Source of the DNA: Dinoroseobacter sp.
GTDB taxonomy: Bacteria > Pseudomonadota > Alphaproteobacteria > Rhodobacterales > Rhodobacteraceae
DNA length: 32,753 bases
Assembly (NCBI GenBank): GCA_017643385.1
Contig: JAEPNN010000013.1
Coordinates: 1-32,753 of the forward strand
Reading direction: 5' to 3'
Under the pieces are notes generated by a model. It was not told where the DNA came from, made no database searches, and saw only the letters and a program-made list of their open reading frames with translations. The translations under genes were made by a program, and so were the position numbers. How positions within the stretch are numbered: the first letter of the stretch is position 1; every line of letters starts with the position of its first letter. This document shows positions 15,795-24,602 of the stretch, piece by piece.

Positions 15795-16817
15795 TTACTC
15801 TTCGATGCCAAGCTCGCGCTCGCGTGCAAGCCGGTAGGCATTTATCTTGTCACGCTTTTCACGCTCTGACAGATCGCTTTTTTCAACCTCAGTGATTTTC
15901 TCAGAGTACCGTTCTACAATAAGCTCGATTTGCCGTGCTCGTAGCAACTCGTGGGGAATGAGGGCCAGCTCCTTTACGCGGTTATTGTCCGGGAATTTTT
16001 CATGCATAACCCCATACATGGTCGCGATATCGGCATGAGAAAATTCGACTTCATCGTCGTTTGACAGTTTCTCGGCAAGATACCTAAGAACCCTTTCAAG
16101 CGGAATATCGTCCAAGGAGCTGTGATACGCTTGATGAATCTGATGGTCGGCCCCGGCCTTGGTAAGCGCAACGAGGCCTTGTGCCTCCTGCTCCTTGGTT
16201 TTTGCCTGCGATAAGTCTTTCTCCTTGGCAAATAATTCTTCTTGTAGTTGTCGTGTCTTCGTCTCCAATTTCTCTATTTCTTTCTCAAAATTGTCACTGC
16301 GGGTCTCTTCTCGCGACAAGTCATCCTGCCAACCCTGATGTTCAGCTTCATACGTTTTACGTAAGTTTGCTATCTCTTCAGCGTCGGAAGCTCGGTTTGC
16401 CTCCAGTTCTGCCAAACGTGCTTCAAGTTCTTTCACCCGAGCTTCGGATTTTTCATGCTTTCTGGATACTTGTATGTTTAGGGCGCGTTCACGCGGGACC
16501 ATCATAAACTGCCGAACAACACGAAAACTACGAGGCTCAAAGTAGACGAAGAACAGAGCAACAGCACCACCAACAACCAGCGTTAGAATCTCGCCCCAAC
16601 CGATTTCAGATAGTGATCCGGCCCGAGCAAATAATCGGTATATTTCCAGTACAGAGACGACTGCAAAAACTACAGCGATTAGGCATTTGAAAAACGTCGC
16701 GGAAACAAAAGCTTCAAGAAATTCGTGTGGATCATCTCGGTATGCCTCAATGATCTCTGGATCATCTTCTTCGAGGTTTCGAGCATATTGAAAAGCCTTG
16801 ATGAAATTTCCTATCAC
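15795..16817 (-). CDS. membrane-anchored coiled-coil protein
   Basis: A 340-residue protein with two transmembrane helices near the start: about residues 40-62 (ATFFKCLIAVVFAVVSVLEI) and 75-92 (EILTLVVGGAVALFFVYF). A long coiled coil runs over about residues 118-215 (VKELEARLAELEANRASDAE, KEIEKLETKTRQLQEELFAK). A charged C-terminal helical domain follows. No family is recognised. GTG 16817 overlaps the resolvase stop (GTGATAG), and its TAA lies three bases before the ATPase start, so it is expressed with both. It may be the inner-membrane partner of the coupling-type ATPase. Confidence 0.75.
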   Translation of the reverse strand: MIGNFIKAFQYARNLEEDDPEIIEAYRDDPHEFLEAFVSATFFKCLIAVVFAVVSVLEIYRLFARAGSLSEIGWGEILTLVVGGAVALFFVYFEPRSFRVVRQFMMVPRERALNIQVSRKHEKSEARVKELEARLAELEANRASDAEEIANLRKTYEAEHQGWQDDLSREETRSDNFEKEIEKLETKTRQLQEELFAKEKDLSQAKTKEQEAQGLVALTKAGADHQIHQAYHSSLDDIPLERVLRYLAEKLSNDDEVEFSHADIATMYGVMHEKFPDNNRVKELALIPHELLRARQIELIVERYSEKITEVEKSDLSEREKRDKINAYRLARERELGIEE

Positions 16818-17380
16818 GAACGGTTCTCCTGTCCCTTTGAGATTAGTCGATAGAAAGTGGTTTTTGAGATTTCAAAGCGTTTCATCAGGCTTTGGCGCGT
16901 TTCTCCAGATGAATACCCCTGTTGTAACGCGGATACTTGCTCTGGTGTCAGTTTCTCGCGTCGCCCGAATTTCACCCCCTTCTGCTTGGCCTTCTCGATA
17001 CCTTCCGCTTGGCGCTCTGAGATGAGGTCGCGCTCAAACTCAGCGACTGCGCCCAGGAGATGGAAGGTCAGCCGACCAGCTGGCGTTGTGGTGTCGATGC
17101 TCTGATCAAGGACAATGAAATCGACCCCCTTTCGCTCGAGGGTCTTGGTGATGTCCTGAAGGTCGAACATGGAGCGAGCAAGGCGGTCGAGCTTGGTGAT
17201 GACCAGCACGTCCCCTTCCCTACAAAACTCGAGCGCGGCGTTCACAGCGTCACGCTTCTGGCGCGAAGCTCCAGAGCGCTTCTCCTGGAACACCTTTTCA
17301 CAGCCGAAGGCCGTGAGCTTGTCGATCTGCGTGTCGAGGCTCTGTCCGACCGACGACACACGCGCGTAACCTACTTTCAT
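16814..17380 (-). CDS. serine resolvase/invertase family recombinase
   Basis: A 188-residue protein with the small serine recombinase layout. The catalytic block is GYARVSSVGQSLDTQIDKL (nucleophile Ser at about residue 9-10). Then come VFQEKRSGASRQKRDAVNAA, GDVLVITKLDRLARS (conserved R residues) and FHLLGAVAEFERDLISERQA, with a C-terminal HTH (RQSLMKRFEISKTTFYRLIS). It probably resolves plasmid multimers or cointegrates. Stop codons TGA and TAG are adjacent at its end. It heads an operon with the membrane coiled-coil protein, the ATPase and the replication-relaxation gene. Confidence 0.92.
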   Translation of the reverse strand: MKVGYARVSSVGQSLDTQIDKLTAFGCEKVFQEKRSGASRQKRDAVNAALEFCREGDVLVITKLDRLARSMFDLQDITKTLERKGVDFIVLDQSIDTTTPAGRLTFHLLGAVAEFERDLISERQAEGIEKAKQKGVKFGRREKLTPEQVSALQQGYSSGETRQSLMKRFEISKTTFYRLISKGQENRS

Positions 17381-17645
17381 GGTTTCAAAATGTCTTAAGA
17401 ATTATGGGAAATCAATATGGGAAGACTTTTGGGACGGAAGAAATCGCCTCCCTGCCCCGGTCCCACAAAGTATAGTTTATGGGAAAACTACCAAAACGCA
17501 AACCTGGCGGTGCAGACATGAACTCAACAGTCTCCGGCAAAACCGGGGCGGTTCATCTATCTCTTTAGCTGGAGAACAGGCTAACCTCAAATCGAGGACT
17601 TTTCAGGGGGGCACGTCTTGACAAAGGAAGGCTTCAAGAAGTTGA
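17381..17645. other. 265-bp intergenic region upstream of the resolvase gene
   Basis: No gene is supported. Repeated ATGGGAA words (17404, 17417 and 17479) occur next to the resolvase start, where res sites normally lie, but no clear dyad sub-sites were found. The right part is the end of the HlyD operon. Confidence 0.4.
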
Positions 17646-18971
17646 TCACCGTTCCCCAAGGGCATCCTGAATCGTATCGACAATGGGCGCAAAGAAGTAG
17701 CTGATAATTCGTCGTTCGTCGGTCGTGACATTGATTGAGGCTGTCATACCGGGCCTGATCGAGAATTGTTCGCCACCCGTTTCTAGGAATGTCTCGTCGG
17801 GCTCAATCCTCACAACAAATCCCCATTGATCGGCGGAGTTTTCAGTTGAATCTGCTGCGATGTCACTGACCGTGCCTCTAAGGAAGCCAAACCTCTCTGA
17901 CGGGTAGGCATGTAGACCAATATTTGCTGGTTGGTCGACCCGCATGAAGCCAATGTCCTGGTTTGAGAATGTGGCTTCGATCTCGATATCGGCGTCTGTC
18001 GGGACGATCCGCATGAGCTCGGCTCCTGCGTCCGCAATACCGCCGATGGTGAAGACAGATAGCTGATCGACAATTCCAGATGCTGGTGCACGGAGAGTTG
18101 CGGCATTTAGCCTGCGCTCCGCGGCCATTTGTTCTTCCATGAGCGTGGCCAAGCGGGCATCAATCTGAGAGATGCGATCCAGCGCAGTGCTCCGACGCAC
18201 TGCAACAATTCGCTGACGCTCGGTGTCAAGCGCAGAGCGCTCAGCGATTTTCTGATCCAATTCTCGGAGATAGACATCGCGCTCGCGCTCCAGCTCCGCC
18301 AATGCCTGCTGTGCATCAATAAACGCTGCCCGGCTTGTGTTTCCTTGCTCTGCGAGAGCTTCGGCAATGGCAAATCTTTCGGCTTGGAACTCAATGGCCG
18401 CATCGACACGTTCAATGTTTGCGTTGGTTACGTCCTCAGACCGGCGGTTCGCCGTTTCCCTGGCGTCGATTTGCGCAAATGCCGTCAATAGATCAGTGAG
18501 TTGTGCCTCCAGAAGCCGGCGCTGTTCTTCGACAAAGGGATGCTCTCTCAGCCGCTCTGGTACGTCGAAAGCCATAAGAACCTGAGCGACTTCGGCGTCT
18601 GATTGTGGGGCAACAACCAATCCATTAATCAGAGCATCTAATCGGGCTTTTTCAATCGTCAAGCGATCCACCTCAGCCGTGATCGTACCTAGCTCCGCTT
18701 GTGCATCTGTCGGGTTAAGTTCCAACAGGATGTCACCGTGTTCAACCGCATCACCGTTGCGCACGTGGATAGCTATTATTTGACCAGGAAACTCAGTTTG
18801 CACGAGCTGCACGCGGTTCACTGGAACAACCCTTCCCTCACCAGTGGCCACAACCTCAACTTTGAAAATGAAAGACATGACCAAAATGGAAACGAAAACC
18901 GCCATCGTGAACCAGATGGTCGCATGCAGCGTTGGCGATGTCACCTTTATGGGCTCGACATATACGGTCAT
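17646..18971 (-). CDS. HlyD-type periplasmic adaptor of a type I secretion system
   Basis: A 441-residue membrane fusion protein. One N-terminal transmembrane helix (about 19-41, [19 protein letters not shown]) is followed by a lipoyl half-motif ([20 protein letters not shown], then [20 protein letters not shown]). A long coiled-coil hairpin follows (about 95-290, with [20 protein letters not shown]). The second lipoyl half is [20 protein letters not shown], and a beta-barrel end closes it ([15 protein letters not shown]-like, here [16 protein letters not shown]). It bridges the inner-membrane ABC exporter and an outer-membrane TolC channel, which is not encoded here. Its ATG overlaps the ABC stop as ATGA. 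It ends in TGA. Confidence 0.95.
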   Translation of the reverse strand: MTVYVEPIKVTSPTLHATIWFTMAVFVSILVMSFIFKVEVVATGEGRVVPVNRVQLVQTEFPGQIIAIHVRNGDAVEHGDILLELNPTDAQAELGTITAEVDRLTIEKARLDALINGLVVAPQSDAEVAQVLMAFDVPERLREHPFVEEQRRLLEAQLTDLLTAFAQIDARETANRRSEDVTNANIERVDAAIEFQAERFAIAEALAEQGNTSRAAFIDAQQALAELERERDVYLRELDQKIAERSALDTERQRIVAVRRSTALDRISQIDARLATLMEEQMAAERRLNAATLRAPASGIVDQLSVFTIGGIADAGAELMRIVPTDADIEIEATFSNQDIGFMRVDQPANIGLHAYPSERFGFLRGTVSDIAADSTENSADQWGFVVRIEPDETFLETGGEQFSIRPGMTASINVTTDERRIISYFFAPIVDTIQDALGER

Positions 18972-20632
18972 CGGAATGCCCCGAAATCAACTACCTGATC
19001 AGGGTCGGCGAATACCTCCGGCGTGTGAGTGATGATGATGACTGTCGCTTCGGTTTTCAGCGCTTTGAGCTCTTGTGCCATCTGTTGTTGCGCAGTCGTA
19101 TCAAGCGCACTTGTGGGTTCATCAAGAATGATAACCTTTGGTCTACATAGGAGGGACCTCGCTATTGCAACGCGCTGCCGCTGGCCACCTGAGAGAGCCG
19201 ACCCGCGTTCGCCAACCTCAGTATTTAATCCCCTTGGCAACTGCGCGACGAGTGTATTTGCGGCTGCGATGCGAAGGGCCCGTTCCAGTTCTGCCTCAGA
19301 CGCCAAATCATCACTGAGCGTCAGGTTTTCCCGCAAAGTGCCAGAGAAAAGGTATGGTTCCTGCGGGACATAGGCAATCTGGCTGCGAACACTCTTGGGT
19401 TCATATTCTGCGATAATCGCCTTGCCCAAGAGGATGGAGCCGCTTGTCGGGACGTCGATCCCTGAGGCGAGGCGACCAAAGGTAGATTTACCGACCCCTG
19501 AAGGGCCAACAATCAACGTGAGGGTGTTCGGCTCTGCAACAAAGCTGAAGTCTCGCAGAATGGGATGGTCTGGGTCGTATTCAAAGCTGACCGCTTTGAA
19601 AGAAAGGCGCGGTTCAACACTCGGAGGTAGGTTTGGGAGCTTGTTAAACGGCTCGATTGGTTTGTTGACCACATCTCCGAGGCGCTGCCGGGAGACGCGC
19701 ACGTTTTGCCATGCTTCCCAAAGGCTGGAAAAGTTTTCGATTGGGCCCGCCACCCTCTCTGCCAACAAATGAAAGGCAATAAGCTGGCCGAGCGTTAGTT
19801 CGCCTGCGAAGACCAGTTGAGCGCCGAAATATATAATGCTGATTTTGACCGTCTGTTCGACCACGAAGTGGAGCTTGTCGTTCCAAATGTTCAGAGTGCC
19901 GACCCGGTATCCTGCGCCAAGATTGGCGTGAAGGGTCTTATCAAGGCGGTCCAGCATTTTGCCTTCTGCGCTCAACGCCTTAACCGCCGCAATGCCCGAA
20001 ATGTTCTCTACCATCTTAGTTTGGTGGGCTGCACCTGCATCGAACTCGATGCGCAGCCGACGCCGCAAGAACGGGCCAAAACAGTAGTAGATGAAGATCT
20101 GTATTGGTAGCGCAGCAAGCACGATCCAGGTAAGTTGCGCCGAGAGTGTGAACAAAACGGCGATGTAGACCACTACAAAAATCAGATCGAGCAGTACTCC
20201 GGTCGTGGTATCGACCAAAAACGCCCGAATGGTGTCAGTTTCACCGACCCGAGTAATAATCTCGCCAACTGACCATCTGCGAAAATGGCTGAGAGGGAGT
20301 TTGAAAAGATGTTCAAAGATACGCGCACCGAGTTCTCGCGTGACCTTGTTTGCTGTGAGCATTCCCAACAGTTCGGATAGAACTTGGAAGCCCACCTGAA
20401 ACACGCTGACGGCTGCAAATACAGCCACAACGACGATGAGCGACGCTTCGCGTTCGAACGGAAGAATCCGGTCGATGATGACTTGAAAAATGAACGGCTC
20501 AACAAGGCCGATCAGTCTCAGGCAGATCGCCAAGAAGATCAGCTCAAGATAAAGTGGCGTGAACTTCCACAGCGTCTTGCCAAACCATGAAAGCGGTATT
20601 TCACCGGAATTCTCGTCACGTTCGGGGCTCAT
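18968..20632 (-). CDS. ABC exporter (HlyB-type, without peptidase domain)
   Basis: A 554-residue fused membrane and ATPase protein. The transmembrane domain covers about 1-300 ([20 protein letters not shown] is characteristic). The nucleotide-binding domain has Walker [19 protein letters not shown]-loop [19 protein letters not shown], signature [17 protein letters not shown], Walker [14 protein letters not shown] and H-loop IIITHTPE. The N-terminal C39 or C39-like domain of many bacteriocin and RTX exporters is missing, so leader removal would need another protease, for example the M3-like peptidase at 23148. The start ATG overlaps the TGA of the 61-residue ORF, and its own TGA overlaps the HlyD start. 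Confidence 0.95.
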   Translation of the reverse strand: MSPERDENSGEIPLSWFGKTLWKFTPLYLELIFLAICLRLIGLVEPFIFQVIIDRILPFEREASLIVVVAVFAAVSVFQVGFQVLSELLGMLTANKVTRELGARIFEHLFKLPLSHFRRWSVGEIITRVGETDTIRAFLVDTTTGVLLDLIFVVVYIAVLFTLSAQLTWIVLAALPIQIFIYYCFGPFLRRRLRIEFDAGAAHQTKMVENISGIAAVKALSAEGKMLDRLDKTLHANLGAGYRVGTLNIWNDKLHFVVEQTVKISIIYFGAQLVFAGELTLGQLIAFHLLAERVAGPIENFSSLWEAWQNVRVSRQRLGDVVNKPIEPFNKLPNLPPSVEPRLSFKAVSFEYDPDHPILRDFSFVAEPNTLTLIVGPSGVGKSTFGRLASGIDVPTSGSILLGKAIIAEYEPKSVRSQIAYVPQEPYLFSGTLRENLTLSDDLASEAELERALRIAAANTLVAQLPRGLNTEVGERGSALSGGQRQRVAIARSLLCRPKVIILDEPTSALDTTAQQQMAQELKALKTEATVIIITHTPEVFADPDQVVDFGAFR

Positions 20633-20814
20633 GGCAAGTTTGCAGCCTCACACTGCTTGTGCATTGCACACGTACGAAGAAAGGCATCCGCGTTGTACAA
20701 AACAGCGCTGATGATCAAAACCCTAGTCTTACCCAAATCTTCAGCCTCAGACGATCTAGTTTTCAGTGCTGAGAGAACTTTGCCTCGGCACCCATTATGT
20801 CGACAACGGAACAC
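20629..20814 (-). CDS. 61-residue Cys-containing small protein, coupled to the ABC exporter
   Basis: A short ORF from GTG 20814 (directly after an in-frame TAA): [40 protein letters not shown], then [21 protein letters not shown]. It has four cysteines and two Gly-Lys pairs. Its TGA overlaps the ABC exporter ATG (ATGA), and it begins 13 bases after the DUF1360-like gene. That packing argues for a real gene. It resembles no family I know. A small exported peptide is one possibility. The start has no strong ribosome site, so translation may depend on coupling. Confidence 0.5.
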   Translation of the reverse strand: MFRCRHNGCRGKVLSALKTRSSEAEDLGKTRVLIISAVLYNADAFLRTCAMHKQCEAANLP

Positions 20815-20827
20815 TTATTTCAGCCGA

Positions 20828-21217
20828 CTACTTGGGCTCATCATCATTTATCAATTCAACGCTGAGAAGATGAGCCCGTGTGGCGGGATAACTTAAACCC
20901 CTAATCGCTAACACCAACGCATGGATCAGAAGTGCCGATGCAAGCGCATCAAGAAACCACGCAGCCAAAGAACCGACTACCAATATTGACGAAAATGCGT
21001 CAGCTAGCAGCGGGAAAGTCCATAATCCAGTGGCGCCATGCAATAGCAATGCAATCCAAAATCCGGCGCAATACGGACAATTCAACTGATCATAGATTCT
21101 CTGTACTGGTGTAGGTAGAATGCCTATCAATCGAAAGAACCATGTTCCCCAAACTGGGAGTTTTTCCCATATCAGCACAAAAATAGACGCGCCAAGCACT
21201 ACTAGCTCCCAGTTCAT
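20828..21217 (-). CDS. DUF1360-like small membrane protein
   Basis: A 129-residue protein with hydrophobic helices at about 1-20 (NWELVVLGASIFVLIWEKLP), 48-66, 70-90 and 95-115. It has a CxxC motif in the sequence LNCPYCAGFWIALLLHG. The L-x-C-P/W-x-C-x-G-F/Y-W pattern is that of DUF1360 membrane proteins, function unknown. ATG 21217 is preceded by GGAGAGCGAGG, a good ribosome site, and is preferred over the GTG at 21271. It heads the export operon DUF1360-61aa-ABC-HlyD. Confidence 0.75.
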   Translation of the reverse strand: MNWELVVLGASIFVLIWEKLPVWGTWFFRLIGILPTPVQRIYDQLNCPYCAGFWIALLLHGATGLWTFPLLADAFSSILVVGSLAAWFLDALASALLIHALVLAIRGLSYPATRAHLLSVELINDDEPK

Positions 21218-21320
21218 CCTCGCTCTCCTTTGTCGACGAGATTCTTGACCTGCCCCTTTTTTCAGGGCCACTCATAAATCGAGTTTGCTCTCCATTTCTC
21301 TGCCATCATTCGGCGGCGTG

Positions 21321-21371
21321 GGCAATGGGCGCAGTCGCGAAGCGCTCAAGCGGCTGCGCCCATTGCCTTTT
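21321..21371 (+). terminator. strong hairpin, probable terminator or element end
   Basis: GGCAATGGGCGCAG (21321-21334) and CTGCGCCCATTGCC (21354-21367) pair perfectly, with further CGC/GCG pairs inside, and TTTTAT follows. It lies between the export operon and the upstream gene at 21472-21913. Confidence 0.65.
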
Positions 21372-21471
21372 ATGAAAGGGTCGTGCTGAGCTGAACTCTT
21401 CCGGGGCTTGGCATTTCAGACTGCTGTGGGAGCAGCTGGTGCTTCGCCGCGATCTCCTACACGGTTCTGTT

Positions 21472-21913
21472 TCAACGCAGCATTTCCAGCGTCACCTTGG
21501 CTTTGAACTGGTATGCAAAATCTGGCGCTTCACCATTCTCGTACTTGAGAAGGTCGTATCGATCTTCAACGACCCACGTGGGCAAGGTATGCCTCAACTT
21601 CGGAAGTTGAATATGAAAGGATTTTACCAATTTCGTGCTCGCGCCGGCGATCAATTTCCGTAGACCCATCAGTAATAATTGTCTTGAGTCTCAATGCATC
21701 TTCATCAAAGCCGCACCTAAAAACAATACGCGAAAACGTTATTTCACCTTGAAACACATGGTGAGGGAATTGCAAAAGGCAAAATCCCTCTATCAGAAAA
21801 TCATTTAGTCCTTCGGGTTCGAAATCATAGAAAAGCGCGACATTTTTTCGACCTTTCCTCATCAGATCAAATTCTTGCCCCTCGTGGGGGCCAACGCCAT
21901 CTGGTAGGGTCAT
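21472..21913 (-). pseudogene. hypothetical gene, probably frameshifted
   Basis: From ATG 21913 the frame reads MTLPDGVGPHEGQEFDLMRK, GRKNVALFYDFEPEGLNDFL and on to EHEIGKILSYSTSEVEAYLA before TGA at 21566-21568. The next frame, overlapping this end, continues with good coding character (VVEDRYDLLKYENGEAPDFA, YQFKAKVTLEMLR) to a TGA at 21472-21474. The two fit as one protein of about 145 residues broken by a single-base shift near 21575. The function is not known. It could instead be two short overlapping ORFs. Confidence 0.5.
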
Positions 21914-22000
21914 TGTAGTCCTTCAACCATACGTAATTTTCTGATGGGAATATAAAAGAGATTACGTGATAACTGATCTGGCCCATGTCTCATCGGACAC

Positions 22001-22099
22001 CTAAGCGGTTTCGGTTTTAGCCCTGATGAACTCGCGAGGCGATTTCCATTTCAGGCCGCTGTGTGGATGGTTTTTGTTATAGTCCTCAATCAGGTTGCG
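22001..22099 (-). pseudogene. IS3-family transposase remnant (C-terminus)
   Basis: The minus strand reads LIEDYNKNHPHSGLKWKSPR, EFIRAKTETA and TAG, the typical end of an IS3-group OrfB (YN-x-x-HPHSGL-x-W/Y-x-SP-x-EF). Only about 33 codons remain. A terminal-repeat-like sequence GTGTCCGATGAGACATGGG follows at about 21984-22002. It differs from the intact IS3 element at 25902, so it is a relic of another insertion. Confidence 0.8.
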
Positions 22100-22260
22100 T
22101 CAGTTGTATATCACACCTTTATCAGTAGCAACTGTAAACGTTAAAGGTGCACAGCGCCCCCCCGAACGGCATCTCTGCATACGGCGTAGGCCGGCAATCC
22201 CCCGAAGTTGCTGCTTGTACTAATACTACTGGTGCCCGCAAAAACCAATTACCTACCTTC
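22100..22260. other. intergenic region next to the IS remnant
   Basis: This stretch contains no supported gene. It separates the acyltransferase pair from the IS3 remnant and probably includes old IS or deletion junctions. Confidence 0.4.
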
Positions 22261-22635
22261 CTAGCCGTCTTCAAGATGATAAATGGGTTTAGCCTTGATA
22301 GTGGTGCCCGTCGGAAGAGCGGCTTTCATTAAGCGCTCCACGTTCAAATCCCCCCCACGCGGTGCGACCAGTCGAACCACATTGACAGTGTTCTCGTGGT
22401 ATTTATTGTTCTCCCAAATGGCATAGCCCTCTAACCCCACATCACTATCATACGAGAGAACGAAGTTTCTTTCTTTTATGAACTTTAGAATGTCATTCAT
22501 GTAGTCATTTATGGGCATCTCACTAAGTGCGGGGCCGCAGTCAATGTCGATGATCGCAATCATTCCAAGCGCAAAGTACTGATCGAAATCGAGTGGTTCA
22601 TTCGCAAGAAATGACGGAGATAGTTGTAGTTCCAT
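22261..22635 (-). CDS. HlyC-like protein lacking catalytic residues (tentative)
   Basis: A 124-residue protein: MELQLSPSFLANEPLDFDQY, FALGMIAIIDIDCGPALSEM, then DVGLEGYAIWENNKYHENTV and VNVVRLVAPRGGDLNVERLM. The GYA-x-W and VAP-x-G segments can be aligned with G-x-x-x-WA and DW-x-AP-x-G of HlyC-type toxin acyltransferases, but the catalytic Asp is Arg here and the N-terminal His is not found. It starts four bases after the stop of the full acyltransferase, so the two are co-expressed. It may be a non-catalytic partner; it may also be unrelated, since the similarity is short. Confidence 0.55.
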   Translation of the reverse strand: MELQLSPSFLANEPLDFDQYFALGMIAIIDIDCGPALSEMPINDYMNDILKFIKERNFVLSYDSDVGLEGYAIWENNKYHENTVNVVRLVAPRGGDLNVERLMKAALPTGTTIKAKPIYHLEDG

Positions 22636-22639
22636 AAAG

Positions 22640-23095
22640 TTAAATACCCTTTCGATTGCGACTACGAATATTTATACCAGTCCACCGATTAATTCTCCGA
22701 ACGGATCCGTCACCATTACGTCGTAGGCTAGTAGCTATCTGGTCGGGAAACACATTATGGGTCATGTCTTTAGTGATGTGGCGAGCATTTCCGAGTGGTG
22801 TGATCCAGTCGTTGAAGAACAAGTTATCACCACAGTCCCATTCGTTCTCCTCCAGGCATCTTCCAGTAGCGTGAATTTCGCGTTGCACATCTGATGAAAG
22901 CCATGCCCAAGTTACGATTCCAACAGGGCGATCATTTACATCTAGATAGACTTTAACCTGACCTTTAAGGAGGGGCGGCATTATTTCGCAACCAATATAA
23001 TGGTGCATTGGCTGTTCGCGATGATACTTAGATTCAGAGAGCAGCTCTAAAGCCACTCCTACTGTGGAATAGAAGTCTATTTGGATAACACTCAT
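22640..23095 (-). CDS. toxin-activating lysine acyltransferase (HlyC/RtxC family)
   Basis: A 151-residue protein. It aligns by eye with HlyC: KYHREQPMHHYIGCEIMPPL (catalytic His in the YHR element), VYLDVNDRPVGIVTWAWLSS, then WDCGDNLFFNDWITPLGNAR (catalytic Asp in DW-I-x-P-x-G) and FPDQIATSLRRN. HlyC-type enzymes move a fatty acyl group from acyl-ACP to a lysine of an RTX protoxin in the cytoplasm. No RTX protein or GGxGxD repeat is encoded in the plasmid, so the substrate must be something else or lie elsewhere. It ends in TAA. Confidence 0.85.
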   Translation of the reverse strand: MSVIQIDFYSTVGVALELLSESKYHREQPMHHYIGCEIMPPLLKGQVKVYLDVNDRPVGIVTWAWLSSDVQREIHATGRCLEENEWDCGDNLFFNDWITPLGNARHITKDMTHNVFPDQIATSLRRNGDGSVRRINRWTGINIRSRNRKGI

Positions 23096-23147
23096 ATTAG
23101 AAACTCTAGCAGCCCCTCATTAAAACGATCACTTTCTTATAGATTGG

Positions 23148-23957
23148 TTACGCCTCTTGCCTACAGGCACCTTCGGAAAATAGCGAGTGCACACTTTGAC
23201 TACGCTGACCGAGACAATGAAAAAAATCATACGCACCCGATCGGGCAAGTGGGTAATTCATATCGTAATCATACTCTGCCTCTAACTGCGAGCACAGGTC
23301 CATCAGTGTTTTTGAACACACATTTATATAAAAATAATTCTCGCGGTTCCAAATTTTTTTCATTTTTTCCGCGAGTGTAATATTATTTGCTTCGAGATAG
23401 CGTATTACGGCGAGCTCAGCAACAAAAGCGCACTTTTCTCGAACCATTGGGGGTACGAAGGTACGTTCAGACATGAAGAACTGAAGAGCATGCCCCATTT
23501 CATGCGCAAGACAAACGCAGTCAAACAGGGTGTTTGACCAAGTTATGGATACAACAATTTTGTCTCCTTCCAAACGTGTTGATGGGATGGAAGAATGGCA
23601 CAGCGGGCGAATCGACACCGCTTTTAAAAATTCATGACGGTTAAAAATCAAATTTTGTTCGAAAGAGGGCAAAATAAAATTTTGAAGAGCACATTCTAGT
23701 TCAAGATATGTTTTGTTCTCCGATGATCTATTTTGCAAGCTGACGGAAAACGCCGATGCGTTAGGGCGCGAATGAATGCAGGCGATCCTCTGTATCACAT
23801 CATCACAAGCGAGGTGATGCAGATGAAGCCAATCAGCAACACAAGCGGATTTGCTGGGTCCATAACCCCCGCCTTTTACATCATCATAAGTCACGAACAT
23901 TTGATCCCAGATGTTAACTATCGCTATGGTGTGTAGTTGGTAAGCGACACCCACCAT
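23148..23957 (-). CDS. M3-like zinc metallopeptidase
   Basis: About 269 residues from ATG 23957; TTG 23969 or ATG 23900 are also possible starts, none with a clear ribosome site. The zinc motif is CLAHEMGHALQFFMSERTF (HExxH), with a third-ligand glutamate in AFVAELAVIRYLEANN, as in M3/oligopeptidase F-type enzymes. Near the end YDYDMNYPLARSGAYDFFH resembles the M3 C-terminal pocket. It is much shorter than a normal oligopeptidase F (about 600 residues), keeping mainly the catalytic part. No signal peptide is seen, so it probably acts in the cytoplasm. It lies between the Gly-rich peptide gene and the acyltransferase. It ends in TAA. Confidence 0.75.
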   Translation of the reverse strand: MVGVAYQLHTIAIVNIWDQMFVTYDDVKGGGYGPSKSACVADWLHLHHLACDDVIQRIACIHSRPNASAFSVSLQNRSSENKTYLELECALQNFILPSFEQNLIFNRHEFLKAVSIRPLCHSSIPSTRLEGDKIVVSITWSNTLFDCVCLAHEMGHALQFFMSERTFVPPMVREKCAFVAELAVIRYLEANNITLAEKMKKIWNRENYFYINVCSKTLMDLCSQLEAEYDYDMNYPLARSGAYDFFHCLGQRSQSVHSLFSEGACRQEA

Positions 23958-24047
23958 TTGGAGTTGCAATGCCTTGACGTCCGATTCCGGGCGTCAAGAT
24001 CTTTATTAATGCGGTACGGAATGTTGCAGCACTCCTTACCGGCTGCT

Positions 24048-24254
24048 TTAGGAGGCTTTTTTCTCACAATCGGGGCAGCGGGAAGTACCCGTTACCCCAC
24101 CATGAAAGCCACCACATTGAGAACAACGCCAAGTGGGTGATCTGGCAGCGTACTGGTTGCCACCATCTCCACCACTGCTACTGCCGCCGCCACCTCCGCC
24201 GCCGCCGAAGCTTTCTGAGGCATGAAGGCTGATTTTCTTGAATAGTCGGAGCAT
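24048..24254 (-). CDS. Gly-rich small protein with a C-terminal two-CxxC module
   Basis: A 68-residue protein: MLRLFKKISLHASESF, then eight glycines, SSSGGDGGNQYAARSPTW, RCSQCGGFHGGVTGTSRCPD and CEKKAS. CSQC and CPDC, 16 residues apart, form a zinc-ribbon-like pair. The start has an excellent ribosome site (GGGAGG, 7 bases upstream of ATG 24254). A short basic N-terminus, a glycine run and a small Cys module recall bacteriocin and microcin precursors. A plain small zinc-ribbon protein is equally possible. It is the first gene of the cluster running to 17646 and ends in TAA. Confidence 0.7.
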   Translation of the reverse strand: MLRLFKKISLHASESFGGGGGGGGSSSGGDGGNQYAARSPTWRCSQCGGFHGGVTGTSRCPDCEKKAS

Positions 24255-24602
24255 TTCTGCCCTCCCAAAATGAGTTTTTGTCCAGTGGGAACCGCATCGG
24301 AAAAGAAAATCCCGGCCATGATGATATCACCATCGCCTTAATGACGGTCTGCCACTATATCACTGATGAATAGAGCGGACGGTATGTCAAGTGGGTTTGG
24401 CGATGTTTTTTCACAGAGGCAACATCTTGCGTAATTCCCAGAAAGTGGTCCACTACCTGAGATAAATTATCCCGCAAATCGGAGTATCGGTGGTGGTGTG
24501 AGAATTCTGAAAAGTCGAGTATCCTCGAACACTAGGAGCAAGCCCCTAGGTTGTTCGGTTCGTTTGAACAGATTCAATAATTCTGCAAAGGCACAGTCCC
24601 TC
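24255..24602. other. intergenic region between divergent genes
   Basis: No gene is supported. On the minus strand TTGACATACC at about 24390-24381 may be part of the promoter for the peptide cluster, but no good -10 box stands at the right distance. The frame of the plus-strand ATPase is open upstream to 24498 without the family N-terminus. Confidence 0.4.

Noticed and set aside
23981-24047. Extra small ORF (…ECCNIPYRINKDLDARN…) between the Gly-rich gene and the peptidase
   Set aside because: The frame is open but has no start codon or ribosome site.
17646-24254. RTX toxin operon
   Set aside because: Acyltransferase, ABC and HlyD are present, but no GGxGxD nonapeptide repeats or large toxin ORF occur anywhere in the window.
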